Source of the DNA: Mycobacterium asiaticum
Lineage (GTDB): Bacteria > Actinomycetota > Actinomycetes > Mycobacteriales > Mycobacteriaceae
DNA: 64,000 nucleotides
NCBI RefSeq assembly: GCF_001673635.1
Contig: NZ_LZMH01000069.1
Span: 372,001-436,000, forward strand
Direction: 5' to 3'
A program made the translations under genes and the position numbers. Within the stretch, counting starts at the first letter, position 1. Each line of letters starts with the position of its first letter. Shown here one piece after another: positions 16,399 to 25,730 of this stretch. Under the pieces are notes generated by a model. The model was not told where the DNA came from, made no database searches, and saw nothing but the letters and a program-made list of their open reading frames with translations.

Positions 16399-16839
16399 AT
16401 GACCATGGCGATGACGACACGTACGGGGCCGGGTGCCGGCACCCTGGACTGCACTGGCGCCCAGGTGAGGGCGCATTACCGCCCCCTGGCCACCGTGGTG
16501 ACCATCCGCGGCGAGATCGACGCCGTCAACGTCGATCAGATCGGTGAGCACGTGCGTCGCTTCGTCCTCGGCGACAACCCGGTGGTGCTCGACCTCACCG
16601 GGGTGACGCACTTTTCGTCGGCCGGGATCGGTTTGCTGTGTGTGCTGGACGAGGAGTGCCGCGCCGCGGGCGTCGAATGGATGCTCGTGGGCAACCCGGC
16701 CATCAGCGCCTTGCTGGGGGAGCCGGACGAAGCCGAGTTCCCGCTCACCACCTCGCTGCACGAAGCCCTGCGCAACCTGGCCGACGCCATCGCCTGGCGC
16801 CGCCAGTTGGTGCTGCCACTCGTCAAGAAGTCGGCTTAG
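16399..16839 (+). CDS. STAS-domain anti-anti-sigma factor-like protein (Rv0516c-like)
   Basis: 146 residues from ATG 16399; a GTG at 16375 would give 154, and the choice is uncertain. After a variable N-terminus, the STAS fold runs from about residue 27: ATVVTIRGEIDAVNVDQIGE, then VVLDLTGVTHFSSAGIGLLC, where the serines of DLTGVTHFSSAG occupy the site phosphorylated in SpoIIAA-type antagonists. Rv0516c is one of several M. tuberculosis antagonists linked to the SigF/anti-sigma network. It probably binds an anti-sigma factor in the cytoplasm. Its 3' end overlaps the convergent membrane-protein gene by 17 bases. Confidence 0.86.
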   Translation: MTMAMTTRTGPGAGTLDCTGAQVRAHYRPLATVVTIRGEIDAVNVDQIGEHVRRFVLGDNPVVLDLTGVTHFSSAGIGLLCVLDEECRAAGVEWMLVGNPAISALLGEPDEAEFPLTTSLHEALRNLADAIAWRRQLVLPLVKKSA

Positions 16840-17080
16840 CGCTCCTGGACCGGCGCAGCCTGGCCAGGGCCACCACCACGAAGATCCCCGCAACCGTCGC
16901 CAGCAACAGCGTCAACACCAGCTGCTGCGGATCGTAAATCACCGACGTGGTGGGCGGCTGACCGTCGGCCACCGGCGCCACCTCGATCAACGACCGGGTC
17001 GCCGTCCAGCTGAGCGCTGCCGCCACCGCCACGACAAGCGCAACAACCAGCTCCAGTCCGGCCCGAAAACCGGTGTTCAC
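16823..17080 (-). CDS. Small two-helix membrane protein (Rv0514-like)
   Basis: 85 residues with hydrophobic segments near 8-25 (LELVVALVVAVAAALSW) and 52-70 (LVLTLLLATVAGIFVVVAL), ending in a basic tail. Its ATG overlaps the stop of the upstream gene (17077-17080), so the pair is translationally coupled at the end of the hem block. Function unknown. Confidence 0.75.
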   Translation of the reverse strand: MNTGFRAGLELVVALVVAVAAALSWTATRSLIEVAPVADGQPPTTSVIYDPQQLVLTLLLATVAGIFVVVALARLRRSRSAKPTS

Positions 17081-17628
17081 AGGAACGACCTGTGGTCGTC
17101 GTCGCCGGCCTCGTCGGCGACCTCCGGCTCGTAGGGGCCCATCCGCTCCTCGACCAACGGGGTCAGCGCGTCGCGCAGGTGGCGATGACGACGGGCCCAG
17201 GCCTGCGCGGTACGCCCCCCGGTGAGCTTCAGACCGATGCCGTACCTCCCGCGCGGCACTCCCACCAGCTCACCCAGCGCCCGCGCCGACTGCCACTTGG
17301 CCAACGGCTTGCCGGACTTCACCGAATTCTCGGCCTCGGGAAACACTTTCACGATCTCGGAGACCAGGATCGTCTCGGTGCCCTGTCGCAACGCATCCTC
17401 GGTCAACTCCACCGAGGTATGGATACGCGCCGCCTTGACCTGCAGCGCCACGAACGCCGAGACCAGGACCAGAAAGATTGTCGGCACCAGTAACGAGATT
17501 GCGACATGGTTGGTCCACTGGATGTAGATCAGCGACCCCGCCGACGCCGGGCCCGCCAGCACCCAGTACCAGCTGGCACCCGCCTCCCGGAACAACGGCT
17601 TGCTTTCGGATTCCCCCGCTGCCGTCAT
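17077..17628 (-). CDS. DUF3093-like membrane protein (Rv0513-like)
   Basis: 183 residues. Two N-terminal membrane helices (WYWVLAGPASAGSLIYI and HVAISLLVPTIFLVLVSAF), then a cytoplasmic domain with HTSVELTEDALRQGTETILV, typical of the DUF3093 family, and an acidic C-terminus. The start lies one base after the hemB stop, so it belongs to the hem operon. The role is unknown; it may act in haem-enzyme membrane assembly, but only location suggests this. Confidence 0.8.
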   Translation of the reverse strand: MTAAGESESKPLFREAGASWYWVLAGPASAGSLIYIQWTNHVAISLLVPTIFLVLVSAFVALQVKAARIHTSVELTEDALRQGTETILVSEIVKVFPEAENSVKSGKPLAKWQSARALGELVGVPRGRYGIGLKLTGGRTAQAWARRHRHLRDALTPLVEERMGPYEPEVADEAGDDDHRSFL

Positions 17629-17629
17629 G

Positions 17630-18619
17630 TCAGCCTCCCTCGCCCAGCCAACTCGCCGCGGCGACAGCCCAGTAGGTGAGCACGATGTCAGCTCCCGCCC
17701 GCCGGATGCTGGTCAACGACTCCAGCGCCGCCGCGCGTTCGTCGATCCAATTGTTGGCCGCCGCCGCACAAATCATCGCGTACTCCCCCGACACCTGATA
17801 CGCCGCCACCGGCACCGGCGAGATGGCGGCCGCGGCGGCCACCACGTCCAGGTAACCCATCGCGGGTTTGACCATCACGATGTCGGCGCCCTCGTCGAGG
17901 TCCAGGGCGACCTCGCGCAGCGCCTCGCGGGCGTTGCCGGGTTCTTGTTGGTAGGTGCGCCGGTCACCGGACAGGCTGGAGGACACCGCTTCCCGGAACG
18001 GGCCGTAGAACGCCGAGGCGAACTTGGCGGCGTAGGCCAGGATCGCCACATCGGTGTGTCCCGCCGCATCCAACCCGTCGCGGATCGCGGCCACCTGACC
18101 ATCCATCATGCCGCTCGGGCCCACCACGTGTGCTCCCGATTCCGCTTGCGCCACAGCGAGTTTCACGTACCGAGTCAACGTCGCGTCATTGTCGACGCGG
18201 CCGCGCTCATCCAGCACGCCGCAGTGGCCGTGGTCGGTGAACTCGTCCAGGCAGGTGTCGGCCATCAATACCGTTGCGTCACCGAGGTCCTTGTTCAGAT
18301 CCCGCAGCGCGACGTTGAGAATGCCGTCGGGATCGGTACCGACCGAGCCGATCGCGTCCTTGTCCTGCGCGCGCGGCACCCCGAACAGCATCAGACCGCC
18401 CACTCCGGCGGCGACCGCCTCGGCGGCGGCGCTGCGCAGCGAGTCGCGGGTGTGCTGCACCACACCGGGCATGGAGGCGATGGGCCGCGGTTCGTCGATG
18501 CCGTCGGCCTCAGCGCTGATGAACATCGGCAGCACCAAATGCCTTGGCTCCAAGGACGTTTGCGCAACCAGCCGACGCAACGCGGGCGTTGCCCGCAGCC
18601 GCCGCGGTCGCTGTCGCAT
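17630..18619 (-). CDS. hemB: Delta-aminolevulinic acid dehydratase (porphobilinogen synthase)
   Basis: 329 residues, the expected length. It condenses two 5-aminolevulinate molecules to porphobilinogen in the cytoplasm. Both active-site lysines are visible: [20 protein letters not shown] and [13 protein letters not shown] (Schiff-base Lys). The metal site reads [14 protein letters not shown]: cysteine, aspartate and cysteine where Zn enzymes carry three cysteines, so metal dependence may be intermediate. Fourth gene of hemA-hemC-hemD-hemB, with 91 bases separating it from hemD. Confidence 0.96.
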   Translation of the reverse strand: MRQRPRRLRATPALRRLVAQTSLEPRHLVLPMFISAEADGIDEPRPIASMPGVVQHTRDSLRSAAAEAVAAGVGGLMLFGVPRAQDKDAIGSVGTDPDGILNVALRDLNKDLGDATVLMADTCLDEFTDHGHCGVLDERGRVDNDATLTRYVKLAVAQAESGAHVVGPSGMMDGQVAAIRDGLDAAGHTDVAILAYAAKFASAFYGPFREAVSSSLSGDRRTYQQEPGNAREALREVALDLDEGADIVMVKPAMGYLDVVAAAAAISPVPVAAYQVSGEYAMICAAAANNWIDERAAALESLTSIRRAGADIVLTYWAVAAASWLGEGG

Positions 18620-18710
18620 GGCTACACCCTCACCCGTGCGTTGACTCTGAGTTGCGGGCGGAAGTTACCCGTACTTTCGCGCCCTGGGCGCAGAGTCAGC
18701 GCACGACACG

Positions 18711-20381
18711 TCATCGCCTACGGCTCTTCTTGCGCGGCGGCGGCAGCGCACCCTCGGCGCGCAGCCGCGCGGCGTGTTCGGCCAGCGCGTCGACCAGCGG
18801 GCCGACGGCCGCGGTCTCCGGCTGGACATCGACCCGCAGGCCGAATTCGGCGGCGGTCTCGGCCGTCTTCGGGCCGATGCAGGCGATGATGGTGCGCGCG
18901 TGCGGCTTTCCGGCGATGCCGACCAGGTTGCGCACCGTCGAGCTGGAAGTGAAGCACACCGCGTCGAACCCACCGGTCTTGATCATCTCGCGGGTAGTCG
19001 CCGGCGGCGGGGCAGCCCGGACCGTCCGGTAGGCCGTCACGTCCTCGATCTCCCAGCCGCGCTCGCGCAGACCCTCAGCAAGGGTCTCGGTGGCGATGTC
19101 GGCACGCGGCAGCAGCACCCGATTGACTGGGTCGAAAATGCTGTCGTAGGGCGGGAATTCGTCCAGCAGCCCCATCGAGGACTGCTCACCGGAGGGCACC
19201 AGTTCGGGGCTGATCCCGAACGCGCGCACCCGGTCCGCCGTCGACTCACCGACGCAGGCGATCTTCACGCCGGAGAACGCACGGGCGTCCAGACCGAACT
19301 CGCCGAACTTCTCCCACACCGCACGCACCGCGTTGGTGGAGGTGAACACCACCCACTGGAAGCGGCCGTCCACCAGGCCCTTGACGGCACGCTCCATCTG
19401 GGCGGGACTGCGCGGAGGCTCCACGGCGATGGTCGGCACCTCGATGGGAAGCGCGCCATAGGACGTCAGCCGCTCGCTCATCTCACCGGCCTGGTCCTTG
19501 GTGCGCGGCACCAGGACGGTCCAGCCGTACAGGGCCCGGCTCTCCCACCAGTTCAGCTTCGCGCGGCTGGTCACCGTCTTGCCGATGGTCACCACCAGCG
19601 GCCCGGTCAGCGGACCGGCCGGGTCGGCGCCGCCGCCCAGGACGGCCGGGTCGGTCAGGCCCTGCAGCGTGGTCTCCACCGACCGCTGCTGGCAGGTGGT
19701 GCCTTGCGCGGTCACCACGCACGGCGTGTTATCGGCCAGCTCGTGGTCGATCAGCGTGCGGGCGGCCTCGGCCAGGTGCGACGCGGTGGCCTGCAGGATC
19801 AGCGGCCCGGGCGCGGCGGCCAGGGCGTCCCAATCCACATGCGGGTCACGCACATCAGCCACGGTGTGCGACGAACCCAGCGGCAAGCCGGCGTAGGTGG
19901 GCACCGCGCTGGTGGGCGCCAGGCCGGGGACGATCTCGATGTGCAGGTGCGAGCGGGCCACGGCGTTCACCTCGGTGATGACCGCGTCGACCGACAGCGG
20001 GTCACCGGCCACCAGCCGCACCACGTCCACGCCCAGCCGGGCTTCGTGCGTCAGCGTCTTGGCGACCTCGGCGGGATCGCCCAGAGCCGGACGGATGTCC
20101 GGACCGCTGGCCACCACCGCCGGCGCGGTTTCGCCGCTTCCTGCGGCGCCGGGCGTCGAGTCCGGGCTTCCGGGCGCCGGCTCGGCGAGCGCCGGGCCGG
20201 ACACCGGCGGTAGGTCCTTGCCGATCAGCGCCAGCACCGGCTCCGGCACGTCCGGGTCGGTGAACACCAAGGCGGCGTTCGCCAGCACGGTGGCGGCGCG
20301 GGTGGTCAGCAGACCAGGGTCGCCCGGACCCGAGCCCACGAAAGTGATGCGGCCCGGTGTCGGCTTGCGCCCTCGCGTCAT
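18711..20381 (-). CDS. hemD: Fusion of uroporphyrinogen-III methyltransferase-like and uroporphyrinogen-III synthase domains
   Basis: 556 residues. The N-terminal half is a SUMT/CobA-like tetrapyrrole methylase (ITFVGSGPGDPGLLTTRAA), interrupted after about residue 60 by a Pro/Gly/Ala/Ser-rich insert of roughly 50 residues. The C-terminal half from about residue 290 is HemD: WTVLVPRTKDQAGEMSERL, VVFTSTNAVRAVWE, VCFTSSSTVRNLVG, ending in a basic tail (PPPRKKSRRR). HemD closes hydroxymethylbilane to uroporphyrinogen III. Whether the methylase half is active for sirohaem/cobalamin is uncertain because the insert disrupts the normal fold. Third gene of the hem operon, 28 bases after hemC. Confidence 0.92.
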   Translation of the reverse strand: MTRGRKPTPGRITFVGSGPGDPGLLTTRAATVLANAALVFTDPDVPEPVLALIGKDLPPVSGPALAEPAPGSPDSTPGAAGSGETAPAVVASGPDIRPALGDPAEVAKTLTHEARLGVDVVRLVAGDPLSVDAVITEVNAVARSHLHIEIVPGLAPTSAVPTYAGLPLGSSHTVADVRDPHVDWDALAAAPGPLILQATASHLAEAARTLIDHELADNTPCVVTAQGTTCQQRSVETTLQGLTDPAVLGGGADPAGPLTGPLVVTIGKTVTSRAKLNWWESRALYGWTVLVPRTKDQAGEMSERLTSYGALPIEVPTIAVEPPRSPAQMERAVKGLVDGRFQWVVFTSTNAVRAVWEKFGEFGLDARAFSGVKIACVGESTADRVRAFGISPELVPSGEQSSMGLLDEFPPYDSIFDPVNRVLLPRADIATETLAEGLRERGWEIEDVTAYRTVRAAPPPATTREMIKTGGFDAVCFTSSSTVRNLVGIAGKPHARTIIACIGPKTAETAAEFGLRVDVQPETAAVGPLVDALAEHAARLRAEGALPPPRKKSRRR

Positions 20382-20409
20382 CGTTGTCGCTCCAAGTCTG
20401 TAGTCAATT

Positions 20410-21360
20410 TCATCGCGCGGGGTCTTCCCGCGCTCCCCTCATCAATTCACGGGCGCCCAGCTCGAACAGCTCGCCGGCAACCGAGAGCCCCAGCTCCCGT
20501 GCCTGATCGGCGGCGCCGATGCCGGACGCTCGGATCACGTCGGACCCGTCGAGTGCCGCCACACAACCGCGCAGCGACAGCTCCTCGAAGACCCGCCCCT
20601 CCTCATCGATCGACTCGACCACTTCCGCGATCGCGCCCACCGGTGCGGAACAACCCGCCTCCAATTCGGCGAGCAGGGTTCGCTCCGCGGTGACCGCCGC
20701 TCGAGTGTCGGCGTCGTCCAACTCCGCCAACACCGCGGCCAACCGACTGTCGTCGGCTCGGCACTCGACGGCGAGAGCGCCCTGGGCAGGCGCTGGCAAC
20801 ATTTGCACCGGCTCCAGCGTCTCGGTGACGTCGCCGAGCCGGCCCAGTCGGGCCAGACCGGCCCGGGCCACCACGATGGCGTCAAGATCACCACTACTTA
20901 CCCTGTTCAACCTGGTATCTAGGTTGCCTCGTAGGGGGCGGATTTCCAAACCGAGACCCAATGCTCTAAGCTGTGCGGCCCGCCGCGGCGAAGATGTGCC
21001 CACCAGCGAACCCGGCGGCAACTCTCCCAGCACCAGCCCGTCGCGGGCCACCACCGCGTCGCGGGCGTCCTCGCGTGGCGGTATGGCCGCGATGACGAAC
21101 CGCGGATCCGCGGCGGTGGGCAAATCCTTGTGCGAGTGGACGGCGGCGTCGACACGGCCGTCCTCGATCGCCTCCCGCAGCGCGGTGGTGAACACGCCTA
21201 CGCCCAACGTCTCGATGGGCGCGGCCGACCGGTCACCCGCTGTGCTGATGGTCACCAACTCGGCGGGATGGCCGTTGGCGATCAATGCGTCTCTGACGGT
21301 CGCGGCCTGGGTGGTGGCCAGCAGGCTGCCCCGAGTGCCAATCCGGATCACGTGCGCCAA
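20410..21360 (-). CDS. hemC: Porphobilinogen deaminase (hydroxymethylbilane synthase)
   Basis: 316 residues. Polymerises four porphobilinogens into hydroxymethylbilane. The N-terminus [32 protein letters not shown] (catalytic Asp region), [15 protein letters not shown] and the dipyrromethane-cofactor cysteine in [13 protein letters not shown] are all present. It starts four bases after hemA, so it is certainly co-transcribed. Cytoplasmic. Confidence 0.96.
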   Translation of the reverse strand: MAHVIRIGTRGSLLATTQAATVRDALIANGHPAELVTISTAGDRSAAPIETLGVGVFTTALREAIEDGRVDAAVHSHKDLPTAADPRFVIAAIPPREDARDAVVARDGLVLGELPPGSLVGTSSPRRAAQLRALGLGLEIRPLRGNLDTRLNRVSSGDLDAIVVARAGLARLGRLGDVTETLEPVQMLPAPAQGALAVECRADDSRLAAVLAELDDADTRAAVTAERTLLAELEAGCSAPVGAIAEVVESIDEEGRVFEELSLRGCVAALDGSDVIRASGIGAADQARELGLSVAGELFELGARELMRGAREDPAR

Positions 21361-21364
21361 TCAG

Positions 21365-22750
21365 CTACTCGGCGGATCTCTGCGGACCGCCCGGGGCACC
21401 GTCGAATTCGGTTGCGATTACCGGTAATTCGCCGGCTGCGACGGCGGCGACGGAGTCGATGGCGGTCTGGTCCAGTTCGAAGAGCTCACGCAGCGCCTCG
21501 GCGTAGCTGTCGCCGCCGGGAGCGCTGGCGAGTTGCTTGATCCGCACCGTGGGCGCGTGCAGCAGCTTGTCGACCACCCGCCGGACGGTGCGCGCCACTT
21601 CCTCGCGCTCAGCGGTGTCCAGGCCGGGCAGCCGGTTGTCCAGCCGGAGCAACTCCGCCTCCACCACGTCCGCGGCCCGCTGACGCAGCGCGGTGACCGT
21701 CGGAGTGACCTCGGCCATCCGCTGGCCGGCCAGGTAGGCGGCGAGTTCGGCAGCGACGATGTGACGGGCGGCGTCGACGTCGGCGGCCGCGGCGTGCGCC
21801 GACGGCTCGTGTTGCACCCGGTCGACATCGACGATCAGGACGCCGGGCAGCCCGGCGATCGCCGGGTCGACGTCCCGCGGCATGCCGAGATCGCAGATGA
21901 CCAGCGGCTTGGCGGCTTCGTCCCGGCGCGCGTTGACCAGCGCGTGGTGGACGTCAGCGAGGGTTACCACGTGGCTCACGGCGCCGGTGCAGCTCACCAT
22001 CACATCGGCGTCGGCCAGCGCGGCGGGCAGTCGGTCCAAGGTCCGCGCCTCGGCCGGCGTGCCCGCGGCGGCGATCTTGTCCGCGAGCCGTTGCGCCCGG
22101 GCCAGCGAGCGGTTCAGCACGTGCACGCGGCCGATCCCGGCGCGAGTCAGGTGCGCCGCCGACAGGCCGCCCATCGCGCCCGCGCCGACTACCACGGCGG
22201 TCTTGCCTTCGAGGGTGCCCAGCTTGCGTCCGGCGATGTCCAGGGCCACCGACACCACCGAGGCGCCGGCCGCGTCGATCGCGGTCTCGGAGTGCACCCT
22301 CTTGCCCACCGACAGTGCGCGTTGGGCCAGCTCGTGCAGGACCCGGCCGACCGCGTTGTTGCCCTCGGCGGAGGCGTAGGCCCGGCGAACCTGGCCGAGC
22401 ACCTGCTGCTCGCCCACCACGGCCGAATCCAGGCCGCTGGCCACCGCGAACAGGTGCTCGACGGCGGCCTCGCTGTAGCGGACGTAGGCGTGCTTGGTCA
22501 GGTCGCTCATCGACAAGCCGGAGTATTCAGCCAGTACCTGGCCGATCACCGACAGCCCGGCGTGGAATGCCTCCACGACGGCATAGACCTCGACGCGGTT
22601 GCACGTCGAGAGCACCATGGCCTCGGTCACCAGGGATGACTGCAGCACCCGGTCGACGATCTTGACTTGATCGGACTCGTCGATGCTCAGTTGTTCCAGG
22701 ACGGAGACCGGCGCGCTGCGGTGCGAAACCCCGAAGAGCAAGATGCTCAC
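21365..22750 (-). CDS. hemA: Glutamyl-tRNA reductase
   Basis: 461 residues. First committed step of C5-route haem synthesis: NADPH reduction of glutamyl-tRNA to glutamate-1-semialdehyde. [18 protein letters not shown] opens the catalytic domain, the nucleophilic cysteine is in [13 protein letters not shown] (about residue 50), [16 protein letters not shown] is the conserved helix, and the NADPH domain has [14 protein letters not shown]. The C-terminal dimerisation helix ends in a variable tail. It heads the hem operon; a possible promoter lies in the 117 bases before it. Confidence 0.96.
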   Translation of the reverse strand: MSILLFGVSHRSAPVSVLEQLSIDESDQVKIVDRVLQSSLVTEAMVLSTCNRVEVYAVVEAFHAGLSVIGQVLAEYSGLSMSDLTKHAYVRYSEAAVEHLFAVASGLDSAVVGEQQVLGQVRRAYASAEGNNAVGRVLHELAQRALSVGKRVHSETAIDAAGASVVSVALDIAGRKLGTLEGKTAVVVGAGAMGGLSAAHLTRAGIGRVHVLNRSLARAQRLADKIAAAGTPAEARTLDRLPAALADADVMVSCTGAVSHVVTLADVHHALVNARRDEAAKPLVICDLGMPRDVDPAIAGLPGVLIVDVDRVQHEPSAHAAAADVDAARHIVAAELAAYLAGQRMAEVTPTVTALRQRAADVVEAELLRLDNRLPGLDTAEREEVARTVRRVVDKLLHAPTVRIKQLASAPGGDSYAEALRELFELDQTAIDSVAAVAAGELPVIATEFDGAPGGPQRSAE

Positions 22751-22867
22751 GGCAGCATCACCTAACCCGCTCCCTTGCAGCTTTGGAAAGTGAACTGCTG
22801 TCTACGGTAGACGGTTGTCAGATGACCTACCAAATGGCGTGTTTGGCCAACTCCCGGCCGGTCACTG

Positions 22868-23140
22868 TCAGCGGGCCGCGAGGTCGGCCCGCAATCGCGG
22901 TTCGTCGATCTCCCAGTAGCTGTGCTCGCGCCCGTCCAGCAGGACCACCGGCAGCCGGTCGCCGTATTCGGCCCGCAGCGCGGAATTTCCGGTCGCCGCG
23001 GCTTCATCGACATCGGTGGTGGCCAGCGCGAAATCCAGCTCCCCGGCCAGTTCGACCAGGCGGTCGTACACCCGCTGGCAGATCAGGCAGCCGGCGCGGG
23101 TCAACAGTTCGACCTGTGCCCGGTGTTCGGGTCGAGTCAT
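22868..23140 (-). CDS. Glutaredoxin-like protein (DUF836, Rv0508-like)
   Basis: 90 residues from ATG 23140; the upstream extension is a shadow of serB1. Thioredoxin fold with [19 protein letters not shown] (CLIC redox-type motif at about residues 18-21) and [12 protein letters not shown] (cis-Pro). It precedes hemA on the same strand and is divergent from serB1. Possibly a thiol-disulfide partner; no specific substrate is known. Confidence 0.85.
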   Translation of the reverse strand: MTRPEHRAQVELLTRAGCLICQRVYDRLVELAGELDFALATTDVDEAAATGNSALRAEYGDRLPVVLLDGREHSYWEIDEPRLRADLAAR

Positions 23141-23243
23141 GGCCCCCAGTCTGGCATTCCGGTGTGCACCGCAATGCCGGATAGGGTTGATGTCGGCCCG
23201 GGACCGGGAACCGGGCCACTCGGCGACTTGGGAGGTTCGGCTG

Positions 23244-24152
23244 ATGGCTTCCATGGCTTCCTCTGAACCGGTGGGCCCCACCGGTCGGGCCGATTTGGAG
23301 GCGCTGGCCGCCAATGCCAGCGCCGAGCGCGCGCTGGACGGCTTGTATGACGTCCCACCGGACGAGCGCCCACAGCCGCCCGTCGACCTGACCGCCGCCG
23401 CGTTCTTCGATGTCGACAACACCCTGGTGCAGGGCTCCTCGGCGGTGCATTTCGGCCGTGGACTAGCCGCGCGCAACTACTTCACCTACCGGGACGTGCT
23501 GGGGTTCGTCTACGCGCAGGCCAAGTTCCAGATCCTGGGCACCGAGAACAGCGCCGACGTCGCCGCCGGGCGCCGCAAAGCGCTGGCTTTCATCGAGGGA
23601 CGCTCCGTCGACGAGCTGGTGCGGCTGGGTGAGGAGATCTACGACGAGATCATCGCCGACAAGATCTGGACGGGCACCCGCGAACTCACCCAGATGCACC
23701 TCGACGCCGGCCAGCAGGTGTGGCTGATCACGGCTACGCCTTACGAGCTGGCGGCGACAATCGCTCGGCGGCTGGGTCTGACCGGTGCCTTGGGCTCGGT
23801 GGCCGAATCGGTCGACGGCGTCTTCACCGGCCGGCTGGTGGGTGAGATCCTGCACGGCACCGGCAAGGCGCACGCGGTGCGATCCCTAGCGATCCGGGAG
23901 GGCCTGAACCTCAAGCGTTGTACGGCGTATTCCGACAGCTACAACGACGTCCCGATGCTGTCGCTGGTCGGCACCGCGGTGGCGATCAATCCCGACGCGC
24001 GGTTACGCAGTCTGGCCCGCGAGCGGGGCTGGGAGATCCGCGATTTCCGAACGGCTCGCAAGGCCGCCCGGATCGGGGTGCCGTCGGCGCTGGCCCTGGG
24101 CGCGGCCGGCGGCGCGCTGGCGGCGCTGGCGTCCCGACGGCAATCACGCTGA
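23244..24152 (+). CDS. serB1: HAD-superfamily phosphoserine-phosphatase-like protein (SerB1-like)
   Basis: 302 residues from ATG 23244, preceded by GGGAGG (23230-23235). HAD motifs: [17 protein letters not shown] (motif I, nucleophilic Asp), [12 protein letters not shown] (motif II), [11 protein letters not shown] (motif III Lys) and [15 protein letters not shown] (motif IV). A hydrophobic Ala-rich C-terminal segment ([14 protein letters not shown]) may anchor it. This is the Rv0505c type, annotated as phosphoserine phosphatase, but related proteins hydrolyse other phosphates, so substrate is open. It is followed by a MaoC-like gene and a cyclopropane synthase, suggesting a lipid-linked role. 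Confidence 0.82.
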   Translation: MASMASSEPVGPTGRADLEALAANASAERALDGLYDVPPDERPQPPVDLTAAAFFDVDNTLVQGSSAVHFGRGLAARNYFTYRDVLGFVYAQAKFQILGTENSADVAAGRRKALAFIEGRSVDELVRLGEEIYDEIIADKIWTGTRELTQMHLDAGQQVWLITATPYELAATIARRLGLTGALGSVAESVDGVFTGRLVGEILHGTGKAHAVRSLAIREGLNLKRCTAYSDSYNDVPMLSLVGTAVAINPDARLRSLARERGWEIRDFRTARKAARIGVPSALALGAAGGALAALASRRQSR

Positions 24153-24195
24153 TAAGCTGCGCCGCTGAGCATCTATTCGAGCGGAAAGCGGCGCC

Positions 24196-24696
24196 ATGAC
24201 AGTTCCCCAGGGAGCCGAAGGAATCATCGGTAAGCACTACCGGCAGGAGGATTACTTCCTGGTCGGTCGCGAAAAGATTCGCGAATTCGCCGCGTCGATC
24301 CAAAACGATCACCCGATCCACCACGACGAAGAGGTCGCCGCGGAAGCGGGTTATCCGTCGCTGGTGGCGCCGTTGACGTTTTTGGCCATCGCGGGGCGGC
24401 GGGTGCAGCTGGAGATCTTCACCAAATTCAGCATCCCGATCAACATCGCGCGGGTCATGCACCGGGACCAGAAATTCCTGTTCCACCGGCCGATCCTGGT
24501 CGGCGACAAGCTACACTTCGACACGTATTTGGATTCGGTGATCCAATCCCACGGGACGGTCTTAGCCGAAATCCGAAGTGAAGTGACCGACGCCGAAGGC
24601 AAGCCCGTCATCACCAGTGTGGTCACGATGCTGGGGGAAGCCGCGCGTCACGAATCCGACGCTGAGGCAACGGTCGCGGCAATTGCATCCATCTAA
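24196..24696 (+). CDS. MaoC-like (R)-hydroxyacyl dehydratase (Rv0504c/HadA-like)
   Basis: 166 residues, the same length as Rv0504c. The hot-dog fold is recognisable: [20 protein letters not shown], then [19 protein letters not shown], matching the N-terminal MaoC domain of HadA/HadC, and [18 protein letters not shown]. Dehydrates (3R)-hydroxyacyl chains on ACP or CoA. It sits 23 bases before the cyclopropane synthase gene and 43 after serB1, a likely three-gene unit for mycolic-acid modification or lipid remodelling. Confidence 0.88.
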   Translation: MTVPQGAEGIIGKHYRQEDYFLVGREKIREFAASIQNDHPIHHDEEVAAEAGYPSLVAPLTFLAIAGRRVQLEIFTKFSIPINIARVMHRDQKFLFHRPILVGDKLHFDTYLDSVIQSHGTVLAEIRSEVTDAEGKPVITSVVTMLGEAARHESDAEATVAAIASI

Positions 24697-24719
24697 ACAG
24701 AGCAGGTAGCGTCGATTTA

Positions 24720-25634
24720 ATGACATCAGAAGGCACCCAACTTCAGCCTCCGGTGGAGGACGTGCAGTCGCACTACGACCGGTCAAATGAGTTCTTCAAG
24801 CTGTGGCTCGACCCGTCGATGACCTACAGCTGCGCTTACTTCGATGAGAACCCCAACATCGATGAGCCGCAGACCAAGACCCTCGAAGAGGCGCAGTTCG
24901 CCAAGCGCAAGCTGGCGCTGGACAAGCTGAACCTCGAGCCCGGCATGACACTGTTGGACATCGGCTCCGGCTGGGGCTCGACGATGCGCCACGCCGTCGA
25001 GCACTACGACGTCAACGTCATCGGCCTGACGCTCAGCGAGAACCAGCTGGCGCACTGCGAGCAGAAGTTCGCCGAGATGGACAGCCCCCGCCGCAAAGAG
25101 GTGCGGCTGCAGGGCTGGGAGCTGTTCGACGAGCCGATCGACCGCATCGTCTCGCTCGGCGCGTTCGAGCACTTCGCCGACGGGGCCGGTGACGCCGGCT
25201 ATGAGCGCTACGCCACCTTCTTCAAGAAGTACTACAGCTTGCTGCCCGACGACGGCCGCTTCCTGCTGCACTCCATCGTGGTGCCCACCGCTGAAGAGGG
25301 TAGGGCGATGGGCCTCAAGACGACGATGACGCTGCTGCGTTTCATCAGCTTCATCCTGCGGGAGATCTATCCCGGCGGGAAGTTGCCCCAGGTTGAGCAG
25401 GTAGACCGGTACGCCACCGAGGCGGGCTTCAAGATCGAGCGCCACCACTTCATCGGTAAGAACTACGTGCCCACCTTGAACGCCTGGGCCGACGCCTTGG
25501 AGGCGCAGAAGGAAAAGGCCATCGAGCTCAAGGGCGAGCAGGAGTACGAGACCTTCATGAAGTACCTGCGCGGCTGCTCGGACCTGTTCCGCGACGGCTA
25601 CACCAACGTCTGTCAGTTCACCCTGGTCAAGTAA
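24720..25634 (+). CDS. cmaA2: Mycolic-acid cyclopropane synthase (CmaA2-like)
   Basis: 304 residues. SAM-dependent methyltransferase: [19 protein letters not shown] is the SAM loop, where the usual DIGCGWG cysteine is serine. SCAYFDENP holds the first active-site cysteine, [12 protein letters not shown] the conserved Glu/His, and FLLHSIVV the other His. Compared with the pcaA product in this window it carries about nine extra residues before TLEEAQ ([10 protein letters not shown]), so the active-site entrance may differ. It should act on meromycolate double bonds; cis- versus trans-ring specificity cannot be predicted. Its position (after serB1 and the MaoC gene) equals cmaA2 (Rv0503c). A strong hairpin terminates the unit. 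Confidence 0.88.
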   Translation: MTSEGTQLQPPVEDVQSHYDRSNEFFKLWLDPSMTYSCAYFDENPNIDEPQTKTLEEAQFAKRKLALDKLNLEPGMTLLDIGSGWGSTMRHAVEHYDVNVIGLTLSENQLAHCEQKFAEMDSPRRKEVRLQGWELFDEPIDRIVSLGAFEHFADGAGDAGYERYATFFKKYYSLLPDDGRFLLHSIVVPTAEEGRAMGLKTTMTLLRFISFILREIYPGGKLPQVEQVDRYATEAGFKIERHHFIGKNYVPTLNAWADALEAQKEKAIELKGEQEYETFMKYLRGCSDLFRDGYTNVCQFTLVK

Positions 25635-25648
25635 CTCGCGCTTGCTGC

Positions 25649-25708
25649 GCGAGCAGACGCTAAAGCCCCCGATTTCCTGCGGAAACGGGGGCTTTAGCGT
25701 CTGCTCGC
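25649..25708. terminator. Perfect 23-bp hairpin of the GAGCAGACGC family
   Basis: Left arm 25649-25671 (GCGAGCAGACGCTAAAGCCC...) and right arm 25686-25708 (...GGGCTTTAGCGTCTGCTCGC) pair over 23 bp with a 14-base loop. It lies between the convergent cyclopropane synthase and PlsC-like genes. It is one of three related elements (also 28180-28237 and 57513-57568). Confidence 0.85.
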
Positions 25709-25730
25709 GGGGGTGACAGGTCTCGCGGTC

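Noticed and set aside
18774-20213. 479-residue open frame on + antisense to hemD
   Set aside because: Same low-complexity His/Arg/Gly composition and no family features; hemD motifs are clear.
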